64,000 bases of DNA from Dryocosmus kuriphilus (Eukaryota; Arthropoda; Insecta; Hymenoptera; Cynipidae): positions 77,857,951 to 77,921,950 of the forward strand of contig CM076197.1 in NCBI GenBank assembly GCA_038277395.1. The letters run 5' to 3'. The notes beneath the pieces are model-generated. The model saw only the letters and a list, made by a program, of their open reading frames with translations. It ran no database searches and was not told the origin of the DNA. Of this stretch, positions 22,560 to 32,995 are shown piece after piece. Position 1 is the stretch's first letter. Every line of letters starts with the position of its first letter. The translations under genes were made by a program, and so were the position numbers.

Positions 22560-22720
22560 TTTAAACCTTGAAGGAGCTTTAAGGATGTAGAAAACTAAGT
22601 GAAAAGTACTAAGGAACGTTTAGCTAGTCCAAAATTCTCATAATCACAAGAAAAAGAAGTTTTTCTTTCGAATCGTATGCCGTGAGAATGTGTCACATGG
22701 CCTTAACTTTTTTTAGGCTT
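22560..22720 (-). repeat. dispersed repeat family member (third copy, inverted)
   Basis: Read on the minus strand, the blocks aaggccatgtgacac, ttttggactagctaaacgttccttagt and cacttagttttc correspond to sequences at 51540-51840 and 54040-54270. The family is unclassified and without coding capacity. Confidence 0.5.
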
Positions 22721-23160
22721 TAAGCATGCAAAGCGCAAATTTCAAATTAAAAATGGAAATATTCAACCCTTTGTTAAATTATGATATTATATTCTCATAT
22801 TGCGTGTGACTAATATAGTGCCGGTCACGAGCATGAGATCACACGGAAAAAATAGTTCATTAAACTTTCTTCAATTATTTCAAGAGTCGCGGATAAAAGC
22901 GATGCTTGATCAAATTTTGTATATTTACTACAACGTTCAGGATATAATTTAGAACAAATGAGGAATAACTCTAAAGAGTTACACATTTTTTTAAATGAAC
23001 CTCGAATTAAAAGAGTTGAATAATTTTTATAGAAAAACTCATCGAAGAATGTTGAAAACTTGTATAGAGAATAAATTCGAGGTATTGAGGTATTGATTTC
23101 TTATGTTTATTAATTTTAATCATACAAAATACAATAGGTTAAAAGAAATCTAAATTCTGA
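22721..23160. other. AT-rich, no recognised feature
   Basis: No gene, RNA or repeat boundary recognised. Confidence 0.45.
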
Positions 23161-23760
23161 AAGAATTGATTTCAGGATGAAATCATTTTATTATTTCCTT
23201 AAGAAACTTGCAAAAATAGTGCAAATTGTATTATTTTACATTTTGTATAACGTCTGAAATAGTGAAAACTCTTCGATGTTCTTGGGTTCATTTTAAAGGT
23301 AAGTTCTGTAGAATAAAATCGACTTATCAGAATAATTATATGATTTTTTCCATGCATCGTGCAAGAAGTTAAAGCGGGGGAAAGAAGTTGGAAAAATTCG
23401 AAGACTTATGATCAAATGATTGTATATTTTAAAGAGGTTTCATATAACTTCATGATTCTTTATCTCATAGATTTTACAAAACTGTGTTTCTGAGCAGAAA
23501 ACATATAAAAATTTCCAATTTTTTTTTCTTTCATCTCATTCCACTACACCTGAAAAACATTAATATAATTATTCTGATTAGTTGATTCGATTCTATAGAA
23601 ATTTACTTTTAAAATGTGCACAAGAACACCAAAAATGCTAATTACTTCAAGACTAATTTAAAATTTAGGAAAATATTGAAATTTGCACTGCTTTTGTGAT
23701 ATCTTCTTTCAAAATGGCCCAATTGACTTCATTCTGAGATCATTTTATGCATAATTTGGA
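23161..23760. repeat. diverged foldback repeat, about 600 bp
   Basis: The best paired part is 23276-23345 (tgttcttg...ttttaaaggtaagttctgtagaataaaatcgact...tcagaataattata) against the inverse of 23561-23632. Similarity continues outward at lower level (gtgcaaatt and the atttcaggatgaaatca block). A separate perfect 14-bp hairpin lies just outside at 23841-23880. No coding capacity. Confidence 0.62.
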
Positions 23761-23769
23761 TAACTTTCC

Positions 23770-24350
23770 AGCTATTTCGAAGAATAAAATTTTATCTTTT
23801 ATTTAATTTAAATTAAGAAAACTGCTGTATCATTTGCTGCCGTTTTTCTATATTAATTATAAATAATATAGAAAAACGACAACATAAAATTTTCTAATTT
23901 TTTAAAGAAATGATAATTCTTAATTATAATAAGTTATAATCATTCTGTTCAAAGAACAAAAGTTTTCCAAACATGTTCTTTAACGATAAAAGTATTTGTG
24001 AAGTAGAATCGATGCTTCAAAAGTTTAGAATGTTTATAAAAGCAAATAAAAAGGTTAACAATTTCTCATCTAATTATAAGATCATTTGCCAAAAATTACA
24101 CCTGGACCTTTTGAGAACTAGAATTTATTGAAGGGCGCAGCCGCAAAACCGCCTACATACCAACATTTTTAAAACACGTTTTATTCTCTTATATTTATGT
24201 ACCTAATGATTCTAACTCATGACCCTGTCAAATGAAGTGGTCGAATTCGAGACGGAAATAAGTGAAATAAGAAAAAATTTGATTTCTTTAACAAAGATCG
24301 GTGCCAATAGATAAAATTAGCTTTTAAGATGCCTTTACTCTTAACACTAG
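23770..24350. other. AT-rich spacer without recognised gene
   Basis: Contains the short hairpin at 23841-23880; nothing else recognised. Confidence 0.45.
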
Positions 24351-24354
24351 TCGT

Positions 24355-26100
24355 TTATTTATTTATACTCTCTCCCTTTTACGGGTTTGAGAGTCTTTAC
24401 ATAACCATCACATCTTTACATCCAGCTTAGATTTTACAAATACTTATTTCTACCTTATCCTCTAATCTAAACGTAGGCACTGCCGCTCGAGACCTTGGGC
24501 TTCCGTTTCCTCTCGCTCTTTCCATTCTATTGATGGTACATTAATCCGCGACTATACTGACTTTTCTTTTGCCTTTATACGAATCATTTTGGCTCTTCTC
24601 TACCCTGTATGACCTGCTCTTTCTCTCAGCCTTTCCAATTTCTTCATCCATCCCTAGTACGTTCCAAAATACTACTTTAATCCCCTTTTCGCACTTTCTT
24701 TCCCTTCTCCCCACATTCTTCCTCTTATCTCGTTCGCAAACCGCGGAGCTTCTACTCTGTTCTTACTCACCTCTGCTCCCCTTCGACCTTGAGACCGCTC
24801 ACCTATTTTCAACTCCTCTCTCTCTTCGTCCCATATCCACACCGTCTCATTCATCCACAACTTTTCCTTCTCTCCCTCCATGTCATATCTTCATCAATTC
24901 TTTCTTTTCTTCCCCTTAGCACCTTCTTTTTCCTCATGAACTCTCTCCTCTCCACTTCACTTTCCAGCTTGACTACATACATTCTCGATTTTCCTCCTGT
25001 CTTATTCCCCACCCCCTTTATTTCCTGCACCCTGAAATTTGCTCCTATGTCCCTCAAAAGTTTCTCTACCTCCTTCTTTCCCGTTTCGCTTTCTACTTGC
25101 AATCCTTTTATAACCCCCTCCATTTTCCTTTCTAACCCACATACTCTACTTTTCATTCTCTCATTCTCCTTTCTCAAGTTCACATCTCCCTCTTCTCCAT
25201 CCCCTCTACCTATTTCTTCACGATTATCTTGACGTTCAGCTGTGCATTCTAAGTTACGTACCCTCTCTTCTACTTGCCTTATTATCTTTCTTCCCTCTTC
25301 CTACTTTTTTCTCTGTTCCTCCTCCATCCTCTCTAACTTTTGCCACACTTTTTATTTCTCTTTCTTGCAGCACTTTTCCCATTTCTCCCATTTCTCTTTG
25401 ATCTTTATAAGTATCCCCTCTGTTCCCCACCCACGTTCCTTCTCTTCAGCTATCCCTCTACTCACTACCTTCTCTAACTCTCGGAACATATTTTCCATTG
25501 TGTCCTTTGTCTTATCTAATCCCTTACCCATGGCCTTACTTGACTCTAACACCTTACCAATTGACTTGCCAAACTCTAACCTTTCTGCGTCGCCTCCACT
25601 AGGCCCGCCTGCCCGGCTCACCACTTCATTCATTGCACACTGGGTGCAGTCTCTAACTCCCTTCTTCGGGCACGTATTGCCCTCTAGCGATCTGTTGCCT
25701 TGGTCTCCTCGTAATCGGCCTGTTACCCTGTCGCCTGCTACTCTCCTACCTTACCCACTGGTTTCCCGCGCCACTGATCAACCTCTCGCTCCGCTCCCCA
25801 CGCTCCACTCACCTGCTCTTTATCCTTCGCACTATTTCCACACAAAAAGACAGTAGTAATTATCAATAACCAGACCTTACCTCACCATACGTCTCCCCAG
25901 TCCCGTACAACTTCACTACCCTACTCTCTGTCCACCAAACTAACTAACTAACTAACTACAAACCTAACCTCACTCTTCAGAATGCACCACTTTTTCTCAC
26001 TTTTTCCCTTCTTCCACCTTCCGCGACCCTTCCACTCATTCCTCCCACATACCAACTGCCATAACTCTAATCACAACCCTTTTTTTTACCCCACACAATC
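24355..26100 (-). mobile_element. non-LTR retrotransposon with internal deletion (ORF1 plus 3' end only)
   Basis: The minus-strand 3' end (24355-24660) matches the 3' end of the element at 55112-57387 block by block (tactctctcccttttacgggttt, gagacc.tgggcttccg, ccattctattgatggtaca). A tail of TAAA-type repeats follows on the minus strand. From about 24665 the sequence jumps to the ORF1 region, so endonuclease and RT are deleted. The 5' leader continues upstream, probably to about 26100-26220, including (AACT)n at 25941-25957. The plus strand looks like long pyrimidine-rich frames; these are antisense artefacts. Confidence 0.75.
24672..25633 (-). pseudogene. non-LTR ORF1-type protein, frameshifted
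   Basis: From 25633: MNEVVSRAGGPSGGDAERLEFG, then KSIGKVLE-rich helical sequence and a lysine/glutamate-rich coiled-coil region. A frameshift near 25350 follows. From 25183 an RRM-like block reads LRDIGANFRVQEIKGVGNKTGGKSRMYVVKLESEVERREFMRKKKVLRGRKERIDEDMTWRERR, followed by an acidic WIWDEEREELKIGERSQG. I recognise this as the ORF1/N-terminal part of a non-LTR family abundant in parasitoid wasps. Such proteins bind element RNA. The reading ends where the deletion joins the 3' end. Confidence 0.65.
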
Positions 26101-28633
26101 CTTATTCACCTCGAAAGCCAAAACGATCGCTCAAATTCCCACACACGTCCCATCACTATCAGCGCCGGAAACGGAAGCCAAGATCGCCAAGAAATACGGA
26201 AAGCAATCATCGAGGATGTTGACAAAATGGATATCTATTATTATGAAAATAATGCTGATTAAGAGTCAACTACAATTTCTTACTCAATGTCGTCGACACG
26301 AAATCCTCCCTAAACATATATCAACAATGAAACTTAATGGAATTTCTATGTATAGTAAGACGGGTAATAGAAAATTTAATTTAATAATGAATAATAGTAA
26401 GAAGTCGATACAGAATTTAGAAATAGAGGACATGAATATAAACTTACATTTTCATTTAAATTTGATAGAAAATTTAGAGAATAATATTTACAAAACTTTT
26501 CCACAACACATTTTTCTTAAGTTTTTCCAAATGAATAATTATAGAATTAATAAATATAAAATGAGTTTGAACAACAAATTCAAAAAGAAGTTTAATAATC
26601 TACTTAATAATCAAAAACAGAATGAACTTAAATTTTTAAATCAAAAAAATGAAAAATGGTTTCTAAACTTGTCCTCAAAAGTGATACCTGATAATATAAC
26701 AAAAATTTTAGGCTTGGGTGGAAAATTTGGAAAACCATTAATTAATAGGAAAAAAATTCCAATTTTAGAAATCATCAAAAATGTAGAAAATAAAATTTTA
26801 TTATTTAATAATGATGATAACATAGAATTTAGAATGGAATTTTTTTACACTATTCAAAAGTTTATGAATTCTAAAGTTAAACATAATATTTGGAAAAAAA
26901 TTTTAATTAAAGATATTGATGAATGCAAACAATTTTTAAAAAATAATAGTGATCAAATTTTAATTACAAGAGCAGATAAAGGACAAGTCACAGTTGTTAT
27001 GGATAAATTTGATTATAAAAACAAAATGATTGATTTATTGAATGACTCGAGTACTTACACAGTTTTACAAAAAAATCCAATACATAAAATACGAAATGAA
27101 TTACAAGAAATTTTAAAAGATTTAAAAAATAAAAATTACATTGATCAAGATTTATATAAATACCTTAATTGTCCACAATACAATGGAATACTTCCTAGAT
27201 GTTATGGTTTACCAAAAATCCACAAGGAAAATTTTCCTTTAAGAATCATTGTTTCATCTTTAGACAGCCCACTGTACAACTTAGCTAATTGGCTCAAATG
27301 TATATTGAATTATATTCCGAAATCTGCTTCACATGTTAAAGACAGCAAAGAATTCGTTGATAGCATTCAAAATCTAAATGTTCCTCATGATCAAATTTTA
27401 ATATCGCTAGATGTAAAATCTCTCTTTACCAATATTCCAATTGAACTTGTCATTAAAGGTATAGAAAATAAATGGACACACATTCAAGACTATTTAAATT
27501 TAACAAAGGACAGTTTCATTAGAATTATTAAATTTGTTTTAAAATCCACGTACTTTTCTTTTGATAATAAATTTTATGCACAAAAATTCGGTGCCCCTAT
27601 GGGTTCACCGTTATCACCGATTGTTTCAGATATAGTAATGGTAGATTTAGAAGAAGAATGTCTAAATAAATTAGAATTTAAACCAATAGTATATAAAAGA
27701 TATGTTGATGACATTTTTACTATCATCCCTGCTGATCAAATCATTAAAAGATTAGATATTTTTAATAATTATCACAATAGATTAAAATTCACAGCTGAAA
27801 TTGAAACTGATAATAAATTAAATTTTCTTGATGTCACCATAATAAGAACTGATAATAATCAAATTTTAATTAATTGGTATCATAAACTAACATTCTCTGG
27901 ACGCTATATTAATTATTTTTCAAACCATCCAAGAAAGTTTAAAATTAGCACTATATATAATTTGGTAGACAAAGTTTTATTATTATCTGACAAATGTTTT
28001 CATAAAGAAAATTTGAAATTCATCATTAATACTCTTAAAGTAAATAATTATCCTATAAAATTTACACAAAAATACATTAAAAAAAGAATCCAATGCATAA
28101 CTAATAAAAAACATAATAATGAAATTTTAGATTATGAAACAGAATCAATAGATAGAAGCAGAACAATCAGTTTACCTTTCGTTGATGGTTTGAATGATAA
28201 ATTAAGTAGAATTTTAAAAAAATACAATATTAATTTAGTTGAACAAGTTAAGGACACATTAGTTAATAATATAAAAACAGGCAAGGATAAGTTGGAAATT
28301 GGTAATGAGATTAATGTTGTATATAAAATAGAATGTTCTAATTGTAATAGATGCTATATAGGACAGACTAAGAGAAATCTCTCAAAGAGAATTAATGAAC
28401 ACAAAAATAACATAACACAAGATGAATTATCAGTAATTTCAGAACACAGAATTTTAACTGGACATGATATGGATTGGGACAATGTCAAAATTTTACACAG
28501 GGAAAAAAATTTAAATAAAAGATTGATGGCTGAAATGATGTTTATAAAAAAAGATTTTCCATTAGCTTTAAATAAAATTAAAGAAATAGAAAAATTGGAT
28601 AACATTTATAAAAATTTTATAAAATTTATTTAA
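25982..28633 (+). CDS. Penelope-like element protein (PLE2): reverse transcriptase plus GIY-YIG endonuclease
   Basis: An uninterrupted 883-codon frame. Recognised in order: QLQFLTQCRRHEILPKHI (about residues 97-114, typical PLE N-terminus), LGLGGKFGKP (about 243), LITRADKGQVTVVMD (about 324-338), LPRCYGLPKIHKE (about 403-415), ISLDVKSLFTNIP (about 473), FGAPMGSPLSP (about 535), YVDD (573-576, RT active site), NWYHKLTFSGRYINYF (about 640), and from about 778 the GIY-YIG domain VYKIECSNCNRCYIGQTKRNLSKRINEH with a CxxC pair. All key residues look intact. The enzyme would nick DNA and copy element RNA there. The first 75-80 codons are GC-richer and appear to come from the antisense of the adjacent non-LTR leader. 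The natural start may instead be Met79 (about 26216) or Met87. Confidence 0.92.
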   Translation: MHHFFSLFPFFHLPRPFHSFLPHTNCHNSNHNPFFYPTQSLFTSKAKTIAQIPTHVPSLSAPETEAKIAKKYGKQSSRMLTKWISIIMKIMLIKSQLQFLTQCRRHEILPKHISTMKLNGISMYSKTGNRKFNLIMNNSKKSIQNLEIEDMNINLHFHLNLIENLENNIYKTFPQHIFLKFFQMNNYRINKYKMSLNNKFKKKFNNLLNNQKQNELKFLNQKNEKWFLNLSSKVIPDNITKILGLGGKFGKPLINRKKIPILEIIKNVENKILLFNNDDNIEFRMEFFYTIQKFMNSKVKHNIWKKILIKDIDECKQFLKNNSDQILITRADKGQVTVVMDKFDYKNKMIDLLNDSSTYTVLQKNPIHKIRNELQEILKDLKNKNYIDQDLYKYLNCPQYNGILPRCYGLPKIHKENFPLRIIVSSLDSPLYNLANWLKCILNYIPKSASHVKDSKEFVDSIQNLNVPHDQILISLDVKSLFTNIPIELVIKGIENKWTHIQDYLNLTKDSFIRIIKFVLKSTYFSFDNKFYAQKFGAPMGSPLSPIVSDIVMVDLEEECLNKLEFKPIVYKRYVDDIFTIIPADQIIKRLDIFNNYHNRLKFTAEIETDNKLNFLDVTIIRTDNNQILINWYHKLTFSGRYINYFSNHPRKFKISTIYNLVDKVLLLSDKCFHKENLKFIINTLKVNNYPIKFTQKYIKKRIQCITNKKHNNEILDYETESIDRSRTISLPFVDGLNDKLSRILKKYNINLVEQVKDTLVNNIKTGKDKLEIGNEINVVYKIECSNCNRCYIGQTKRNLSKRINEHKNNITQDELSVISEHRILTGHDMDWDNVKILHREKNLNKRLMAEMMFIKKDFPLALNKIKEIEKLDNIYKNFIKFI

Positions 28634-29080
28634 TAATTTCAATTTATAAAGTGGAAAATAATTCTAATGTATACTAAATTCTAATTTTACTTTTCCAATA
28701 CATTGATATTCCATCTCTCTTTATTTGCTCTTTGAAAGATTGTATCTTAGTCATTATCAATAATAATTTGTATTCGATTAGTATTTAGTAGTCGACTTCC
28801 AACTCTGAAGGTGATGAGACACAACATCTTCTCTCTCAAATTTCAGAGTTGGAATACAAGTTTTAATTAAAAATTTTTTAATACAGTAATATTATTTAAT
28901 TACATTAATTTTTGACAATGGTGGAACTTAATAGTGTTTTTAACATTTTAAAACAATAGGATTTATACAAAAAAACTGTAAGTTAAACCCCTTATTTTTA
29001 TAAAAAGATTTAATATTATATAAACATTAAGTTTTAATTATAAATATATGTTTATTATAGTTAACATCAATTAAATAAAT
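28634..29080 (+). other. PLE2 3' untranslated region
   Basis: AT-rich non-coding stretch between the PLE2 stop and the hammerhead-like motif; the spacing (about 450 bases) matches other PLE copies in this window. Confidence 0.6.
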
Positions 29081-29082
29081 GT

Positions 29083-29118
29083 TTGATAAGGGTGACACAC
29101 AAGGTTACCGAAACGTCA
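29083..29118 (+). ncRNA. degenerate hammerhead-like motif of PLE2
   Basis: TTGATAA (29083-29089) stands for CTGANGA, followed by one extra G. A six-pair stem II (29091-29096 with 29104-29109, one G-T pair) and GAAA (29110-29113) follow. Two of the core bases differ from the consensus and stem III is unclear, so self-cleavage is doubtful. Its position and layout match the better copies at 35011 and 58251. Confidence 0.5.
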
Positions 29119-29560
29119 CATATACATATATGACTGAAGTTATTGAAAACGCGCCTATACCTTAGCGATTTGCTTTTACAAATACATTTAAAATACCAGT
29201 GACCAAATAAGTTTGGAAATTGACTAATATTAAAACACTGTTATGTTATAAGCATGGATTACCATTTTTCTAAATTAAAAAATTTGTTTGTAATTGCCCA
29301 ATGTAGTGTGAATGATTAAAATTATAAATGTATGAAAAATTACTTCTTTTTTGTAAACTGCTTGATTTTGGAGGTACACAGCTTTCCTTCTGGAGACGTT
29401 TTTCTTAAAGAATGAGTTTTTGGTATTAGTGTGTTTGATTCTAGAAAAAGCCGCAAGTACATTTTCTAGTAGAAATTGTTTAAATTAATAATTTTTTAAT
29501 CCAAAAACAGAAAGAGGAAATGCGTTTTACTCAAGAGGGATACTTGCATTAATGAAAATA
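29119..29560. other. no recognised feature
   Basis: Non-coding stretch that probably includes the PLE2 3' end; the exact end is not visible. Confidence 0.4.
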
Positions 29561-29562
29561 TA

Positions 29563-30845
29563 AGGTTGTCAAATATCTCCCTTCCGCTTTTTTGCTCTTC
29601 ATTCAATGCTTTATAAAAAGTGTTACAGTGATCGGATTTAGTTCAAATATGCGCCGTTTTGTTCGATAATCTGTTTCCATCTAGACGGCAACTTCATAAT
29701 ACCCCCCTCGTAGAAACCCCTCTCCTTATTTGCGAAGAACTCGGACAGCCACTTTTCACAAGCCTCTTTTGAGTCCAACTTTACACCACCAAGGGCGTTC
29801 GCCATGGACAGGAACAGGTGGTAATCACTTGGCGCTATGTCCGGGCTATATGGTGGATGCGATAAAACCTCCCATCTGAGCTCCCGTAGCTTCTGACGAG
29901 TCATCAACGAAGTGTGTGGTCTGGCGTTGTCTTGGTGGAACACTACACCCTTCCTGTTGGTCAATTCTGGACGCTTCTGGTCGATCGCCTGCTTCAAGCG
30001 GTCCAGTTGTTCACAGTAGATGGTAGAATTAAGCGTCCGGCCATATGGGAGCAGCTCATAGTGGATGATTCCCTTCCAATCCCACCAAACACACAGCAAA
30101 ACCTTCCTGGCCGTCAATCCCGGCTTGGCCACTGTTTGGGACGATTCACCGGCCTTGGACCACGACCGTTTTCGCTTGATATTGCTGTATGTGATCCATT
30201 TTTCGTCGCCAGTCACCATCCGCTTCAAAAATGGGTCGAGTTCGTTCCGTTTCAGCAGCACATCGCAGGCGTTGATTCGGTCCAGAAGGTTTTTTTGCGT
30301 CAAATCATGCGGCACCCAAACATCAAGCTTTTTTTTGTATCCAGCCTTCTGCAGATGGTTTAAAATGGTTTGGTGACTAACTCCCATCTCCTGGGCGATG
30401 TCACGAGATGCCACATGCCGGTCTAACTCGATCTTTTCCATGATTTGATCGGTATTCGTCGTCACAGGTCTTCCGCCGGCTGGCTTATCCATGGTGTCGT
30501 TTTCACCGGCTCTGAATCGTCGAAACCATTCCTCTGCGGTTCGAAGTGATAGAGTGCCATCCCCCAAAACACCACTAATCTCACGGAACGTTTCTCTAGC
30601 GGATTTGCCTTTAACGAAGGAAAACTTTAAAATAGCGCGAATTTCGGCGTTAGTGAACTCCATGTTTACACGTCTATAACTTTTGAACGCAATATCCAAA
30701 CTAATCATGCATAGCGTCGTTTTGTAGGTTATGTCAAGACCTTTCAAATGATGTATAGTATTGCCAGATACGAGCTATGTACCGCTTTGTACATAGCCGC
30801 GAAATTCAAAAGACAAAAAGGCGGAAGGGAGATATTTGACAACCT
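29563..30845 (-). mobile_element. mariner transposon, complete (1283 bp)
   Basis: Inverted ends aggttgtcaaatatctccc (29563) and gggagatatttgacaacct (30845) extend about 28 bp with few mismatches, flanked by TA (29561-29562 and 30846-30847). The length matches full mariner elements. It encodes an uninterrupted transposase on the minus strand. It is distinct in sequence from mariner copies A and B at 1-854 and 10033-11129. Confidence 0.95.
29638..30663 (-). CDS. mariner transposase, DD34D, open reading frame
   Basis: From Met at 30663 (MEFTNAEIRAILKFSF) the protein has 341 residues, close to the mariner norm of about 345. The open frame extends 28 codons further upstream, but this start fits the family. 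The N-terminal half holds helix-turn-helix motifs (SARETFREI, then VASRDIAQEMGVSHQTILNHL) and the WVPHDL linker at 116-121. The catalytic triad is D153 (TGDEKW), D245 (FHQDNARPHTS) and D280 (YSPDIAPSDYHLF), with 34 residues between the last two. There are no stops or frameshifts. It would catalyse cut-and-paste movement of this element and possibly related MITEs. With intact ends and gene, it is a candidate for recent activity. Confidence 0.96.
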   Translation of the reverse strand: MEFTNAEIRAILKFSFVKGKSARETFREISGVLGDGTLSLRTAEEWFRRFRAGENDTMDKPAGGRPVTTNTDQIMEKIELDRHVASRDIAQEMGVSHQTILNHLQKAGYKKKLDVWVPHDLTQKNLLDRINACDVLLKRNELDPFLKRMVTGDEKWITYSNIKRKRSWSKAGESSQTVAKPGLTARKVLLCVWWDWKGIIHYELLPYGRTLNSTIYCEQLDRLKQAIDQKRPELTNRKGVVFHQDNARPHTSLMTRQKLRELRWEVLSHPPYSPDIAPSDYHLFLSMANALGGVKLDSKEACEKWLSEFFANKERGFYEGGIMKLPSRWKQIIEQNGAYLN

Positions 30846-30847
30846 TA

Positions 30848-31590
30848 TATGTTCCTGTACTAAAGTTGTTATCGCGAACGGTTTCCTTTGAATATCTTCG
30901 TTCAATCCAGACAGCACTCACGTATCTCTTTCCGTTGCAAGGCAGTATACTGGCATGATTTTTTCAGAACTCAGAGAAGTGCTATGAGCAGTTGATCACG
31001 CAAATCTTTTAATTTGTAACCACAGTAAATCCTGAGATATCAAAAGTGCTGCAGACCAATTTGATTTTCAATATAATATCAAAATGATCCAATTTATAGA
31101 ATAAGAAAATTTATTAGCCCAACTGCAAGATCCTATAGTAACAGACATTCTTGTTGTTTCTTTTCAAAGATTTCACCAAAGAATGCAATATATCAAATCC
31201 AATATTTACTTGATAATGTCAACTAATTTTGTATATATTTTATATTTATTAAAAACGTTCCTAGGGTTAGGCAGACCTTTAAGGAACAAAGAATTACATA
31301 GTAGTAATCTTAAAATAACTTACAGCTAGTAAAATAACAGAAATCGACGAACGGAATGTGCGGTGCATTAACACTCAAATTCAAGTAAACAAAAATTGCT
31401 CTGATAGAAAATAAAAGGAGCAAATAAAATAATAAGTAAAACGTGTAGGTATCTAACGATGAACGAACTACCCAACTAAATCTAAAAATGAAGAACAATA
31501 AATTTGTTGCAAGTTAAAGAAAAGAAAAGCTGTTTAGAACTCATGTAGTGCAATACAAAAATAGAAACAAGAACAAGATTTCATATTGTG
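30848..31590. other. no recognised gene
   Basis: AT-rich sequence between the mariner and PLE3; no protein or RNA signature. Confidence 0.45.
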
Positions 31591-31599
31591 TATTATTTA

Positions 31600-32902
31600 T
31601 TTAGTATTCTAAAACCTACTGTAGGAGGTACAAATTTTTACATTAAAAATAGCTTTGATTTTAAAAATAAAATAAAAAATATCAAGATACCTAAAACACA
31701 CTCTATAGTATCTTTAGACGTAGTATCTATGTTTGACAGCATTCCTTTAGAATCAGAACTAGATTGTATTGAAGAAACATTAAATCTTAATTGAAATCTA
31801 ACTAAAATATCAAAAAATGAGATCTTAATAGCTACAAGAACTGTTTTTAATAGCAAACAAACCTTTGGTTGACCTATCGGCTCTCCTTTATCACCAATTG
31901 TCTCCAATCTTGTCTTAGAAGGCATTGAAACTAGAGCTTTGAACAAATTAAATTTCCAACCCATATTTTATAAAAGATATGTTGATGATATTTTCATCAG
32001 AGTTCCAACAAATCAAATTAATGATTTACTTTCTGTTTTTAATAGTATAGAAGATTCTATCCAGTTCACTCTTGAAATTAATAATACTACTTTAAATTGT
32101 TTAGATCTATCAGTTATAAAAACAAATGATAACAATCTGATTACTAATTGGTATAAAAAAACCGTCTAATTCTTGGAGATATTTAAATTTTGTTTTTCAC
32201 CATTTGTCTTCTCATAAAATTGGATTAATTAAAGGATTAGTAGATCGTAACTTAAAATTAGTTGATTAAAAGTTTTATAAAGAAAATTTAACTTATATTA
32301 AAGAAACCCTTTAGTTAAATAACTATCCTATGGACTTTACTAAAAGTATCATCAAAGAACGAATTCATTTTACTTACAATAGTTCTTCTATTAGTAACAA
32401 AAAAAAAAATTGGTTAGATTGTATAAATAAGAATGATATTAAAGTAACTCTACCGTATGTCCAAGGTCTTTCTGAACATCTAAGATCCTTTTTAAGAAAA
32501 TTTAACATTATTGTTCACTTTAAAAATAACCATAGTTTAAATGATTTTATTCTTAAAAACAAAGATTTCGATAAAATTGAAGATCAATCTGGTGTTGTTT
32601 ATTTAATTAAATGTAAACACTGTAATAAAGTATACATAGGTGAAACTGGTCGTTGCTTGAAAACTAGAGTTTATGAGCACGAAAGAGATTGCACGTTAAG
32701 AAATTAAAACACAGGATTATCACAGCATTCTTGGAAATTTGGACATTTATTTGATTTTGAATTTAAAAATATTAAAATTGTAGCCAGAGAAAGTAACCTT
32801 TATAAAAGACGTATTCTAGAATCAATCTTTAAAAATAAATTTAGCAATACATCAATTAATTTAAAAAATGAAACCATGAACATTAATATGCAGAATGTAT
32901 AA
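31600..32902 (+). pseudogene. Penelope-like element PLE3, 5'-truncated and decayed
   Basis: The reading begins mid-RT at about VGGTNFYIKNSFDFKNKIKNIKIPK, then SIVSLDVVSMFDSIP, FG.PIGSPLSPIVSNLV (with a TGA in place of the usual codon near 31871), FYKRYVDDIFIRVP (intact YVDD near 31979) and NWYKKT. A frameshift near 32165 and stops near 32266 and 32311 follow. The thumb region PMDFTKSIIKERI and an intact-looking GIY-YIG core VVYLIKCKHCNKVYIGETGRCLKTRVYEHERDC follow, then a stop at 32705 and a final remnant to about 32902. The N-terminal third is missing. Non-functional. Confidence 0.85.
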
Positions 32903-32995
32903 TAGCATTTCAAATTAAAGTTTCTAATTCAAATGTAAAATTTCCCAGACTTTGGTGCGCTATCTCATTTGAGGTTAGATCATAAGGAGTGTTAA

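Noticed and set aside
24569..25856. Long plus-strand reading frames rich in Ser, Leu, Pro and Phe
   Set aside because: They are antisense to the ORF1-type protein of the minus-strand non-LTR element and have no recognisable domain.
29914..30376. Plus-strand frames of 100-149 codons
   Set aside because: Antisense to the mariner transposase.
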